Source: Spirochaetaceae bacterium
GTDB taxonomy: Bacteria; Spirochaetota; Spirochaetia; Treponematales; Breznakiellaceae
Assembly: GCA_031256815.1 (NCBI GenBank)
Contig: JAIRPU010000141.1
Span: forward strand, 1-13,736
Length of the DNA: 13,736 nucleotides
Direction of reading: 5' to 3'
In this document: in pieces, positions 1 to 6,543 of the stretch
Layout: the number at the start of each line of letters is the position of its first letter
Numbering within the stretch: position 1 is the first letter of the stretch
Notes under the pieces: generated by a model
Database searches by the model: none
Seen by the model: only the letters and a program-made list of their open reading frames with translations
What the model was told of the DNA's origin: nothing
Program-made: the position numbers and the translations under genes

Positions 1-44
1 GGGCGCGGCAGAAAACACCCGGCAAAAAACGCGCTTTCCGCTAC

Positions 45-70
45 AATTTGCTTCGCTTCGCTTGCAAATT
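45..70. repeat. Inverted repeat in the lepA upstream region
   Basis: AATTTGC (45-51) and GCAAATT (64-70) are exact reverse complements. They enclose a 12-nt spacer that consists of a tandem GCTTC-like pentamer. A wider, weaker foldback may enclose this, since ACACCC (15-20) can pair with GGGTGT (90-95). No U-tract follows, so a plain intrinsic terminator is not indicated. Function is unknown; it could be a transcript hairpin or the remnant of a dispersed intergenic repeat. Confidence 0.5.
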
Positions 71-93
71 CCGCTTCAATCGCTTGCGCGGGT

Positions 94-121
94 GTCTGGT
101 TTTAACGCTGTCTGGTTTAAC
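94..121. repeat. Short near-direct repeat (GTCTGGTTTTAAC / GTCTGGTTTAAC)
   Basis: GTCTGGTTTTAAC (94-106) is followed after 3 nt by GTCTGGTTTAAC (110-121), differing by one T. The pair sits just upstream of the possible lepA -10 element. It may be a simple duplication or a pair of protein-binding sites; nothing in the sequence decides between them. Confidence 0.45.
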
Positions 122-142
122 AGAGACGCATTGTGGTAAAAT
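113..142 (+). promoter_or_regulatory. Possible lepA promoter giving a leaderless or near-leaderless mRNA
   Basis: TAAAAT at 137-142 fits a -10 box. The -35 is poor: TGGTTT at 113-118 gives an 18-nt spacer, while the better hexamer TTAACA (117-122) gives only 14 nt. If this -10 is used, transcription would start about 7 nt downstream, essentially at the A of the lepA ATG (149). That would agree with the lack of any Shine-Dalgarno sequence before lepA. It is equally possible that lepA is transcribed from a promoter left of the window. Confidence 0.3.
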
Positions 143-148
143 CGCATT

Positions 149-1954
149 ATGAATGACATTTCCAGCACACGTAATTTTTGTATCATTGCGCACATTGACC
201 ATGGCAAATCAACTTTGGCCGACAGGCTTATTGAAAAAGCGCGTCTTATAGACGCGCGCGACTTTAAAAATCAAATACTCGATACCATGGACATTGAACG
301 TGAACGCGGCATAACAATAAAAAGCCAGGCGGTTACAATTTCGTGGAGCGCTGCGGACGGCATAAATTACAGGTTAAATTTTGTAGATACTCCAGGTCAT
401 GTAGATTTTACATACGAAGTTTCGCGGGCTATTTCATCCTGCGAAGGAGCGCTGCTTCTTGTGGACGCTACGCAGGGAGTTCAGGCTCAAACGCTTTCAA
501 ATATGTTTTTGGCGCTGGAGCATAATTTAGAAATTGTCCCTGTTATAAATAAAATTGATATGAATGCGGCGGACATTGAGGCTACAAAAAAACAAATTGA
601 AAAAGATTTAGGGCTTGATGCAAAAGACGCGATTCTGGTTTCTGCCCGTAATGGAACAGGAATAGATGAGCTTTTGGACGCTATTATCCGGCGTATTCCG
701 CCTCCAAAAGGCGATTCCGGCGCTCCGCTTAAAGCGCTTATTTTTGACTGTCATTACGACTCTTACCGCGGCGTAATTGTGCATTTGCGCGTATTTGACG
801 GTGTTATAAAAAAGGGAATTAAAATTAAACTAATGTCCTCCGGCGCGGAATATGAAGTAGAATCGGTTGGGCTTTTTAAAATAACGCTTGCGGAATCGGA
901 GGAGCTTTGCGCAGGCGGCGTAGGCTATATAATAGCCGGAATAAAAACAGTGCGCGATGTACGTGTGGGCGATACGGTAACAAACGCCCATTCACCGTGC
1001 AGGGAAGCGCTTGCCGGATTCAGGGAGGTTAAGCCTGTCGTATTTTCTTCTATATACCCTGTTGATTCAAATGATTACGAAGAACTAAGCGAAAGTCTGG
1101 AAAAACTAAAATTAAATGACGCTTCGCTTGTTTACGAAAAAGACAGCTCTGCCGCGCTTGGATTTGGATTCCGCTGCGGCTTTCTTGGACTGCTTCATCT
1201 TGAAGTTGTGGAAGAAAGGCTTGAACGCGAATCCGGACAATCAATCATTTTTACAGCGCCGAGTGTTAAATATAAACTAAAAACAAACAATGGCGAAGAA
1301 GTTTTTATAGATAATCCGGCGGATTATCCTGAAGAAAATAAAATTCAAAGTGTAGAAGAACCTTATATCCGCGCTTCAATAATTACTCCGCTGCAATATG
1401 TTGGAAGCATAATCAGTCTTTGTATAGAAAAACGCGGTGTTCAAACAAATATGGTTTATCTTGACGAAAAACGTGTTGAACTTGTATACGAAATGCCGCT
1501 TGCCGAAGTTCTGTTTGATTTTTACGATAAATTAAAAAGCATAAGCCGCGGCTATGCTTCGTTTGATTATGATATTACGGGTTATAAACCCACAGAAATT
1601 GTCAAACTGGACATAATGCTTAACGGCAAACCGGTTGACGCGCTTTCGCAGCTTGTATTTAAAGACAAAGCTTATGAACGCGCGCGCGTTGTTTGCGAAA
1701 GGCTGCGAGACGAAATACCGCGGCATCAATTTAAAATCCCCGTGCAGGGCGCTATAGGCAGCATGATAATAGCGCGGGAAACAATTAACGCGCTGCGAAA
1801 AGACGTGCTTGCAAAGTGTTACGGCGGAGATGTTACAAGAAAACGCAAATTACTTGAAAAACAAAAAGAAGGCAAAAAAAGAATGAAGATGGTAGGCGAT
1901 GTAGAATTGCCGCAGTCCGCGTTTTTGGCCGTGTTAAAAACAAAAGACGCTTAA
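149..1954 (+). CDS. lepA: Elongation factor 4 (LepA/EF4), ribosome-associated GTPase
   Basis: This encodes a 601-aa translational GTPase, close to the roughly 600 aa usual for LepA. Members bind the ribosome and are proposed to back-translocate stalled ribosomes or to assist initiation and 30S assembly. All G motifs are visible: P-loop AHIDHGKS (residues 14-21), switch I with RGITI (53-57), DTPGH (80-84) and NKID (134-137). The C-terminus carries the LepA-specific stretch RMKMVGDVELPQSAFLAVLK in place of EF-G domain IV, which separates it from EF-G, BipA and TetM-type proteins. The ATG at 149 is chosen because the GTPase domain begins directly after it, as in the family. No Shine-Dalgarno sequence precedes it. 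It is monocistronic here and convergent with the next gene. The product assignment is very secure. Confidence 0.98.
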   Translation: MNDISSTRNFCIIAHIDHGKSTLADRLIEKARLIDARDFKNQILDTMDIERERGITIKSQAVTISWSAADGINYRLNFVDTPGHVDFTYEVSRAISSCEGALLLVDATQGVQAQTLSNMFLALEHNLEIVPVINKIDMNAADIEATKKQIEKDLGLDAKDAILVSARNGTGIDELLDAIIRRIPPPKGDSGAPLKALIFDCHYDSYRGVIVHLRVFDGVIKKGIKIKLMSSGAEYEVESVGLFKITLAESEELCAGGVGYIIAGIKTVRDVRVGDTVTNAHSPCREALAGFREVKPVVFSSIYPVDSNDYEELSESLEKLKLNDASLVYEKDSSAALGFGFRCGFLGLLHLEVVEERLERESGQSIIFTAPSVKYKLKTNNGEEVFIDNPADYPEENKIQSVEEPYIRASIITPLQYVGSIISLCIEKRGVQTNMVYLDEKRVELVYEMPLAEVLFDFYDKLKSISRGYASFDYDITGYKPTEIVKLDIMLNGKPVDALSQLVFKDKAYERARVVCERLRDEIPRHQFKIPVQGAIGSMIIARETINALRKDVLAKCYGGDVTRKRKLLEKQKEGKKRMKMVGDVELPQSAFLAVLKTKDA

Positions 1955-1972
1955 AACGCCGCCGGTTTAGTC

Positions 1973-2077
1973 GCGGCCGGCCGGCTTTGGCCGCACAGTT
2001 TTTTGTGCCGGCGGAGCGTCTGGCAGCCAAGCTTTGGCCGCAGCCGACATGAACGCGGCCGGCTTTAGCCACAGTGG
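1973..2077. repeat. Imperfect intergenic repeats, GGCTTTGGCCGCA-like
   Basis: Three related copies lie in the GC-rich spacer after lepA. Copy one is CCGGCTTTGGCCGCACAG (1981-1998). Copy two is AAGCTTTGGCCGCAGCC around 2029-2045. Copy three is GCGGCCGGCTTTAGCC (2055-2070), followed by ACAGT. The first copy can also fold by itself, GCGGCC (1973-1978) with GGCCGC (1989-1994). The composition is clearly richer in GC than the flanking genes. These could be degenerate copies of a dispersed intergenic element; no open frame of credible coding character is present. Confidence 0.5.
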
Positions 2078-2082
2078 CCGAA

Positions 2083-2112
2083 CGCCGCAAACCGGCAGGA
2101 GCCGGTGCGGCG
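2083..2112. terminator. 12-bp bulged hairpin between convergent genes, possible terminator
   Basis: CGCCGCA (2083-2089) pairs with TGCGGCG (2106-2112), and CCGGC (2092-2096) with GCCGG (2101-2105). This leaves a 2-nt AA bulge and an AGGA tetraloop. On the plus strand the stem is followed by a T-rich stretch (TAATTTTAATT, about 2118-2128) a few bases away; on the minus strand no T-tract follows. It sits between the 3' ends of lepA (+) and the lipoprotein gene (-), where a terminator would be expected. The spacing to the T-rich stretch is not classical, so the terminator call is tentative while the hairpin itself is plain. Confidence 0.5.
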
Positions 2113-2132
2113 CATCGTAATTTTAATTCAAA

Positions 2133-3272
2133 CTATGGATTAACCGTTGTTTTATATACCGTACTAAGTTTGCCGTCTTTTTTTACAAGTTCAACAATTA
2201 CGGCCGATTTTACAGGATTGCGTTTTTCGTCAAATGTAAGATTCCCTGTAACATAGGAACCCTGAGTTTGAGCAAGCGCATCGCGCACCGCTTTCGACTC
2301 TGATGAACCTGCCCGCTGAATTGCGTCTCTTATAAGATACATACTGTCATAGCCAAGCGCCGCAAAGGACACCGGTTCTGTACCAAATTTGTTTTTATAA
2401 GAGGCCACAAAATTTTGCACTTTCGGGTCTGTGGAATCCGCCGCATAGTGATTGGAATAAAAGCCGTTAAGCACTTCGTCTCCCGCGTTTTCTGTAAGCC
2501 CGTCCCAGCCGTCCGCGCCTACGACGGGCGTATTAATTCCCTGCGCCCTAAGCTGTTTTGCTATTAGAGACACCGTTGAATAGTAATCCGGCAAATACAC
2601 CACATCCGGTTCGGCATTTTTAATTTTTGTAAGCTGAGCGTTAAAATCCACTTCGCCTGTACCGTATGCTTCCCGCGCTACAACTTCTCCGCCTTTGCTA
2701 ATAAAAGCTTTGGCAAAATTTTCATAAAGTCCAAGCGAATAATCGTTGCCGTTGTCGTATAGAATTGCAGCCCGTTTTGCGTTAAGCGTATCCGCGGCAA
2801 AAAGCCCGCCTACGGTTCCCTGAAATGGGTCTATAAAACAGGCGCGGAAGATATAATCACCGGCGTTTGTTATTGTTTCCATTGTGGCTGCCGGCGCTAA
2901 AAGCAAAACGCCCTGGTGCTGGGCGCGTTCCGTCATGGCCATTGTGCAGCCTGAAGTAAGCGAACCTATTATAATCCCCACTTTGTCTCTGGTTACGAGC
3001 TTTGTGTACGCGTTAACCGTTTTTTCGGGATTGCCTTCATCATCTTCGGAAACTATAGAAATTGTCCTTCCGTTTATCCCTCCAGCCGTGTTTATCTCTT
3101 CTATGGCAAGTTCTATGCCATTACGCGCTTCCACTCCATAAACGGCGACCGGTCCGGATAGCGGAAATATTCCGCCTATTGTTATTGGGCCGGAAGCATC
3201 ATTTTTTTTTGCGCACGAAAGCGCCGTCATGCTAAAAGAAAACGCCGCAAACAGAATTATAAGTTTTTTCAT
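2133..3272 (-). CDS. ABC transporter substrate-binding lipoprotein, LivJ/LivK (branched-chain amino acid) type
   Basis: The 379-aa product is a type I periplasmic binding protein of the kind that delivers branched-chain amino acids or related small ligands to an ABC permease. A basic N-terminus and hydrophobic core run to TALSC, with Cys20 as the likely lipidated residue. The lipobox is relaxed (Ala-Leu-Ser-Cys), as is common in spirochaetes, so the protein should be membrane-anchored. The mature part opens with ITIGGIFPLSGPVAVYG and contains NGIELAIEEINTAGGINGR and a GSLTSGCTMAM segment, all typical of the Peripla_BP_6/LivK group. AGGAGA (3279-3284) lies 6 nt before the ATG, so the start is secure. 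No permease or ATPase genes lie beside it, so it is an orphan here or recruits a distant transporter. Ligand identity cannot be read from the sequence; amides, urea and aromatic compounds are alternatives. Confidence 0.92.
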   Translation of the reverse strand: MKKLIILFAAFSFSMTALSCAKKNDASGPITIGGIFPLSGPVAVYGVEARNGIELAIEEINTAGGINGRTISIVSEDDEGNPEKTVNAYTKLVTRDKVGIIIGSLTSGCTMAMTERAQHQGVLLLAPAATMETITNAGDYIFRACFIDPFQGTVGGLFAADTLNAKRAAILYDNGNDYSLGLYENFAKAFISKGGEVVAREAYGTGEVDFNAQLTKIKNAEPDVVYLPDYYSTVSLIAKQLRAQGINTPVVGADGWDGLTENAGDEVLNGFYSNHYAADSTDPKVQNFVASYKNKFGTEPVSFAALGYDSMYLIRDAIQRAGSSESKAVRDALAQTQGSYVTGNLTFDEKRNPVKSAVIVELVKKDGKLSTVYKTTVNP

Positions 3273-3299
3273 TATTGTTCTCCTAAAATTATTTTTATA

Positions 3300-3328
3300 A
3301 TTATAGCGGCGCTAAAACGTATATTCAA
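3300..3328 (-). promoter_or_regulatory. Sigma-70-type promoter for the substrate-binding lipoprotein gene
   Basis: Read on the minus strand, TTGAAT (3328-3323) and a perfect TATAAT (3305-3300) are separated by exactly 17 nt. The expected transcription start lies around 3293, giving a leader of about 20 nt that holds the AGGAGA ribosome binding site at 3284-3279. This is one of the strongest promoter matches in the window. Confidence 0.75.
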
Positions 3329-3421
3329 GCGCGTCTTTTTTTTTGCCGAAATGAGTAAAAGAGAAGCGTTTTGCGCGGCGTTTTTACGCCGTGATTTTGG
3401 AATGTTTTAAGAGGGATTGAT

Positions 3422-4132
3422 ATGCGAAAACTGAATGTTGCACGGCTTTTTGCCATAATTTTATTTTGTTGTGGTTTTAACGTCTATTCAGGCGATATTG
3501 CCGTATTTAACGATTTAGGTTTTTCGGAAGACGGCAAGTATTATATATTTGCCCAGTATGGAGTAGAAGAGGCGACTCTCCTGCCGTGGGCGGAGATGTG
3601 TGTTGTTGACGCCACGCTAAACGACTTTGTTCGCGGCGGCAGGCTTTTATACAGGCATAACCGCGAAATTGAGGCCGGACAGGACGGAAGCGGGGCGCTT
3701 TGGAATTTGATTTCGCAAAACACCGCTTTGGCGGCGCGTTTTGGAGTTAATTTTTTACGTCAGGGCGTACCGCTTTATATTTCTTTTGAAGAAGGGCATA
3801 AACCGGCCGGAGAAAGCATTGAATTTCGTGATTTTGAAAGTGGCGCTATGTACAAGGCGGTTTTGGTTCCAACGTATCATGGTTCCGGCGAAGCGTTAAA
3901 AAGCTCATTTATTATAAACCTGGAACAAAAACCCGCTTCCGCTGCATCGCGGTTTTGGACGGTGGGAACACCGGATGTCCGGCGCGCAAAAATAACTTCT
4001 TATACGATTAAAAAGGCGCTTATGTCTCCTGACCGTTCTTCTCTGGTTTTTGTTATAGAAATGACCCGCCAAAACAAACCGGAGCTTGCGCCAGATATAC
4101 GTTATATGATTGAAACAGTCCGCGTAAAGTAA
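3422..4132 (+). CDS. Predicted secreted protein, probable DUF2259 family
   Basis: The 236-aa protein has a Sec-type signal peptide: basic residues at 2-8, a hydrophobic core to about residue 19, and a likely cleavage near VYS|GD at 23/24. The mature N-terminus, with a NDLGFSEDGKYYIFAQYG segment, resembles the WD40/TolB-like opening of DUF2259 (predicted secreted protein, Pfam PF10016) that I associate with treponemes; this family match is from memory. A second, similar SPDRSSLVFVIEM segment lies near residues 202-214, so the chain may consist of a few beta repeats. No catalytic motif is apparent. AGAGGG (3410-3415) sits 6 nt before the ATG and supports the start. It is transcribed divergently from the lipoprotein gene and is followed by a gene-free region, so it looks monocistronic. 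Function is unknown; an envelope or periplasmic location is likely. Confidence 0.8.
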   Translation: MRKLNVARLFAIILFCCGFNVYSGDIAVFNDLGFSEDGKYYIFAQYGVEEATLLPWAEMCVVDATLNDFVRGGRLLYRHNREIEAGQDGSGALWNLISQNTALAARFGVNFLRQGVPLYISFEEGHKPAGESIEFRDFESGAMYKAVLVPTYHGSGEALKSSFIINLEQKPASAASRFWTVGTPDVRRAKITSYTIKKALMSPDRSSLVFVIEMTRQNKPELAPDIRYMIETVRVK

Positions 4133-4179
4133 GCGATTCGCCGCGCGATGGGCGGACGCCGCAGGCGGCTGGTGGGTGC

Positions 4180-4208
4180 GGCAGCGCCATGCTTTGCATG
4201 GCGCTGCC
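4180..4208. terminator. Perfect 13-bp stem with TTT loop, possible terminator or repeat element
   Basis: GGCAGCGCCATGC (4180-4192) and GCATGGCGCTGCC (4196-4208) are exact reverse complements separated by TTT. The plus strand continues TTATTCG, a poor U-tract, so rho-independent termination of the 3422-4132 gene is possible but not ideal. The perfect stem is also what a small palindromic intergenic element would look like. Confidence 0.55.
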
Positions 4209-4307
4209 TTATTCGCCGCCGGCCTGCGCAAGTGCAGACCGCGTCTGGCAATAAAGCCGCGCGAAGCGCAGCGGCGCTGGTGCGGCACGGTATGTTCAGC
4301 CGGCAGC

Positions 4308-4384
4308 AGCCACACACCGTCAGCCACACACCGTCAGCCACACGCCAGCAGCCGCCACACACCGGCAGGCCGCCACACCGTCAG
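4308..4384. repeat. Short tandem repeat, 14-nt unit AGCCACACACCGTC
   Basis: Two perfect adjacent copies (4308-4321 and 4322-4335) are followed by a degenerate copy, AGCCACACGCCAGC (4336-4349). Two looser copies follow: CCACACACCGGC around 4354-4365 and CCACACCGTCAG around 4373-4384. The units abut without unique spacers, so this is not a CRISPR array. It is strand-asymmetric, rich in C and A on the plus strand. It may be a slippage-prone minisatellite or a degenerate protein-binding array. Confidence 0.6.
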
Positions 4385-4440
4385 TCTTCAACGGGCCGCC
4401 TGCGGCCGCAAACACCGAAGCTCAAATATGTACCCCCTTC

Positions 4441-4469
4441 TTGACGTTTTAAAACGGTTATGCTAGATT
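4441..4469 (+). promoter_or_regulatory. Promoter of the 29-aa gene/dxs operon, with a palindrome in its spacer
   Basis: TTGACG (4441-4446) and TAGATT (4464-4469) are 17 nt apart, and TGC just before the -10 gives an extended -10 element. The predicted start near 4476 leaves a leader of about 23 nt containing AAGGAGAG (4486-4493). The perfect 12-bp palindrome CGTTTTAAAACG (4445-4456) overlaps the -35 end and the spacer. That is a classic position for a repressor site, but no regulator is identified. Confidence 0.6.
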
Positions 4470-4498
4470 TGCCCAATATCATTTTAAGGAGAGTTTAG

Positions 4499-4588
4499 GT
4501 GCCTTGCGGAAGAAAACGCAAATTAAAAAAAATAGCAACTCATAAGCGTAAGAAAAAACTAAGGAAAAATCGCCATAAGAATAAATAG
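4499..4588 (+). CDS. 29-aa highly basic ribosomal-type protein (AURKAIP1/COX24-like)
   Basis: This is a GTG-started ORF of 29 codons, of which more than half encode Lys or Arg. The core KIATHKRKKKLRKNRHK matches my memory of the short bacterial AURKAIP1/COX24-domain proteins annotated in Bacteroidetes and spirochaetes. They are related to the mitochondrial ribosomal protein mS38 and resemble the tiny basic bS22/bTHX-type small-subunit proteins. The inferred role is therefore binding to 16S rRNA on the 30S subunit. A strong AAGGAGAG ends 5 nt before the GTG, and a good promoter lies upstream, so this is a real gene despite its size. Its TAG is followed at once by the GTG of dxs in the same frame. 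The residue-level match is strong but not searched. Confidence 0.85.
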   Translation: MPCGRKRKLKKIATHKRKKKLRKNRHKNK

Positions 4589-6463
4589 GTGCAAAGGAAT
4601 CTTGCGGAATTAACATTGCTCTGCGCCCGCCTAAGGCAGAATATTATTGAAACAGTTGCCAAAAACGGCGGGCATCTTTCCTCAAATTTAGGAGTGGTAG
4701 AGCTAACAGTTGCTCTACATGAAGTTTTCTCTTTTCCCAAAGATAAAGTAGTATGGGATGTTGGACATCAATGTTACGCATACAAACTGCTTACAGGGCG
4801 AGAGGATGCTTTTTCTACATTAAGGCAGGAAGGCGGGCTTTCCGGTTTTCCGCGCCGTTTGGAAAGCGAATTCGATGCGTTTGATACGGGACACGCTTCA
4901 ACTTCAATTTCTGCCGCGCTTGGACTTTTAGCCGGCGAACGTTTGCTTGGCGGCGATGCTCATTGTATTGCGGTTATAGGAGACGGCGCGCTTACAGGCG
5001 GGCTTGCCTACGAAGCGCTGTCCAACGCAGCGCAGCTCGAACTCCCGCTTATTATAATTCTAAACGATAATACCATGTCCATAAGCCCGAATGTCGGGGG
5101 ATTGTCCAGGCATTTGAGCCGTTTGAGCATGAATCGCCGTTATCAGAGTTTTAGGCGAAACTTTGATGAAGCGCTTAGCAAAGTCCCTGTTGCGGGAGAG
5201 CCGCTTATGCGCCTTGTAAACAGGTTAAAACGCGCCGTAAAAGCGGTGTTTTATGCGGAAAACTTCTTTATTGAACTTGGTTTTGAATATGTAGGCCCTG
5301 TCGACGGGCATAATTTGCGTAACCTTATTGGCATTTTGCGTGATGTTCGCGGACTGCGCCGGCCGGTTGTAGTTCATGTATTAACTCAAAAAGGGCGCGG
5401 GTACAAACCCGCCGAAAATGACCCGGGCGGCTTTCACAGCGTTTCTCCATTCAATATAAATTCAGGGGTTTTACCCACTTCCGGAATAAGCTGGACAAGA
5501 GAGTTTGGAATTGCGATTCTCGAAGCCGGACGAAAAAACAGCAAAGTTGTAGCAATTACCGCCGCAATGGAAAAAGGAACCGGACTAAGCCGGTTTAGGG
5601 CCGAGTTCCCGGAGCGTTTTTTTGATGCAGGCATAGCGGAATCCCATGCGGTAACTTTTGCGGCGGCGCTTGCCGCGCGTGGACTGCGGCCTGTAGTCGC
5701 GGTTTATTCAACATTTTTACAACGGGCGGTAGACCAGATTATTCACGATGTTGCGCTTGGGAAGCTGCCTGTGGTGTTTGCCATAGACCGCGCCGGTTTT
5801 GTTGGCGGCGATGGCGCTACGCACCAGGGACTGTTTGATATAAGCATTTTGCGTTCCATTCCAAATATTTCGCTTCTTACGCCGGCCTGCGGCGCGGAAC
5901 TGCCTCTTATGCTTGATTGGGCGCTTGGACAGGATGGCCCTGTGGCTATTCGATACCCAAAGTCATCTCCGCCGGATAATTTACCTGAATCTGTTTTGCC
6001 GCTGGAAGCAGGACGCGGACTGCTTCTCCGCAGCGGAGAAAACCACTGGCGTAATTTAAACGGCCGGGCAGCGCCTAACGGCAATACAGGTTCAAAGCTG
6101 TGTATTGCTTTTACTGGGGGGCTTTTCAGCGAAACACAGGGCGCCGCCGCTATTCTAAAAACCAAAAGAATAGCGGTTGACCTTTTTCATCTGCGTTTTT
6201 TAAAGCCGATAGACGAAACCGCGTTTACAGAACTTATTTCGTGCTACGAACATTTTGTTATTGCAGAAGAGGGCATTGTTTCAGGCGGTATAGGCGAATA
6301 CGCGCAGGCGCTTGCGTTAAAATACAAGCTAAAAACCTCTGTTACGGCGCTTGGGGTAAACGATACTTTTTTGGAACAGGGCACAAGACAAGAACTTATA
6401 AGGCGCGCCGGTCTTGACGCCGAAAGCCTTGCCGCAATTTTTAATAATTTGAAACCAGGGTAA
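4589..6463 (+). CDS. dxs: 1-deoxy-D-xylulose-5-phosphate synthase
   Basis: Dxs condenses pyruvate and glyceraldehyde 3-phosphate to DXP, using thiamine diphosphate and Mg2+. This is the first step of the MEP isoprenoid pathway, which feeds quinone and undecaprenyl-phosphate synthesis. Visible features are the N-terminal GGHLSSNLGVVELT (27-40), WDVGHQ with His60, the TPP/Mg motif GDGALTGG (131-138) with NDN at 159-161, GIAESHAV with the catalytic Glu351, YSTFLQRAVDQI (374-385) and DRAGFVGGDGATHQG (400-414). At 624 aa it is full length (about 620 usual). The N-terminus is slightly short compared with homologues, and a linker around 475-495 seems a little long. GTG at 4589 directly follows the TAG of the basic peptide gene, and no separate Shine-Dalgarno is evident, so coupled translation is likely. 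Confidence 0.97.
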   Translation: MQRNLAELTLLCARLRQNIIETVAKNGGHLSSNLGVVELTVALHEVFSFPKDKVVWDVGHQCYAYKLLTGREDAFSTLRQEGGLSGFPRRLESEFDAFDTGHASTSISAALGLLAGERLLGGDAHCIAVIGDGALTGGLAYEALSNAAQLELPLIIILNDNTMSISPNVGGLSRHLSRLSMNRRYQSFRRNFDEALSKVPVAGEPLMRLVNRLKRAVKAVFYAENFFIELGFEYVGPVDGHNLRNLIGILRDVRGLRRPVVVHVLTQKGRGYKPAENDPGGFHSVSPFNINSGVLPTSGISWTREFGIAILEAGRKNSKVVAITAAMEKGTGLSRFRAEFPERFFDAGIAESHAVTFAAALAARGLRPVVAVYSTFLQRAVDQIIHDVALGKLPVVFAIDRAGFVGGDGATHQGLFDISILRSIPNISLLTPACGAELPLMLDWALGQDGPVAIRYPKSSPPDNLPESVLPLEAGRGLLLRSGENHWRNLNGRAAPNGNTGSKLCIAFTGGLFSETQGAAAILKTKRIAVDLFHLRFLKPIDETAFTELISCYEHFVIAEEGIVSGGIGEYAQALALKYKLKTSVTALGVNDTFLEQGTRQELIRRAGLDAESLAAIFNNLKPG

Positions 6464-6499
6464 TGCGGCGCTTGCCAAAATCACAAAGTGAACGGGGGT

Positions 6500-6528
6500 T
6501 TGACATATAAAATAACATACGATATACT
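6500..6528 (+). promoter_or_regulatory. Strong sigma-70 promoter in front of lolA
   Basis: TTGACA (6500-6505) is a perfect -35 and TATACT (6523-6528) a near-perfect -10, with exactly 17 nt between them. The start would fall near 6535, leaving only about 8 nt before the lolA ATG at 6544 and no room for a usual Shine-Dalgarno. This gives lolA-rodZ-rsmE its own promoter inside the larger cluster. Confidence 0.75.
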
Positions 6529-6543
6529 CAATGTTCATAATAT

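Larger units (their letters stand above)
4133..4498. other. Gene-free GC-rich intergenic region with many inverted and tandem repeats
   Basis: Overlapping open frames of roughly 86-140 codons occur here on both strands. I reject them as coding: they are rich in Arg, His, Pro and Ala, have no ribosome binding sites, overlap one another in several frames and exist because the sequence is GC-rich and poor in stops. The region holds a small GCCGC/GCGGC foldback (4158-4169), a 13-bp hairpin (4180-4208), a 14-nt tandem repeat block (4308-4384) and a perfect GGCCGC-CT-GCGGCC palindrome (4394-4407). From about 4420 it turns to ordinary AT-rich promoter sequence. Its composition differs sharply from the flanking genes. 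Confidence 0.7.

Noticed and set aside
1833..2090. 85-codon minus-strand open frame over the lepA 3' end and spacer
   Set aside because: Mostly a shadow of lepA continued into GC-rich repeats, without ribosome binding site or domain pattern.
3376..3391. CGGCG-TTTTTA-CGCCG foldback before the 3422 gene as a regulatory element
   Set aside because: Only a 5-bp stem with a 6-nt loop; too small to support a call, and I found no convincing promoter for that gene.
4308..4384. Possible CRISPR-like array
   Set aside because: The 14-nt units abut with no unique spacers, degrade quickly, and no cas genes are nearby.
4102..4466. Overlapping open frames of about 86-140 codons on both strands in the GC-rich spacer
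   Set aside because: Arg/His/Pro/Ala-rich, in several frames at once, with no ribosome binding site and crossing repeats and hairpins; they result from a stop-poor GC-rich sequence.
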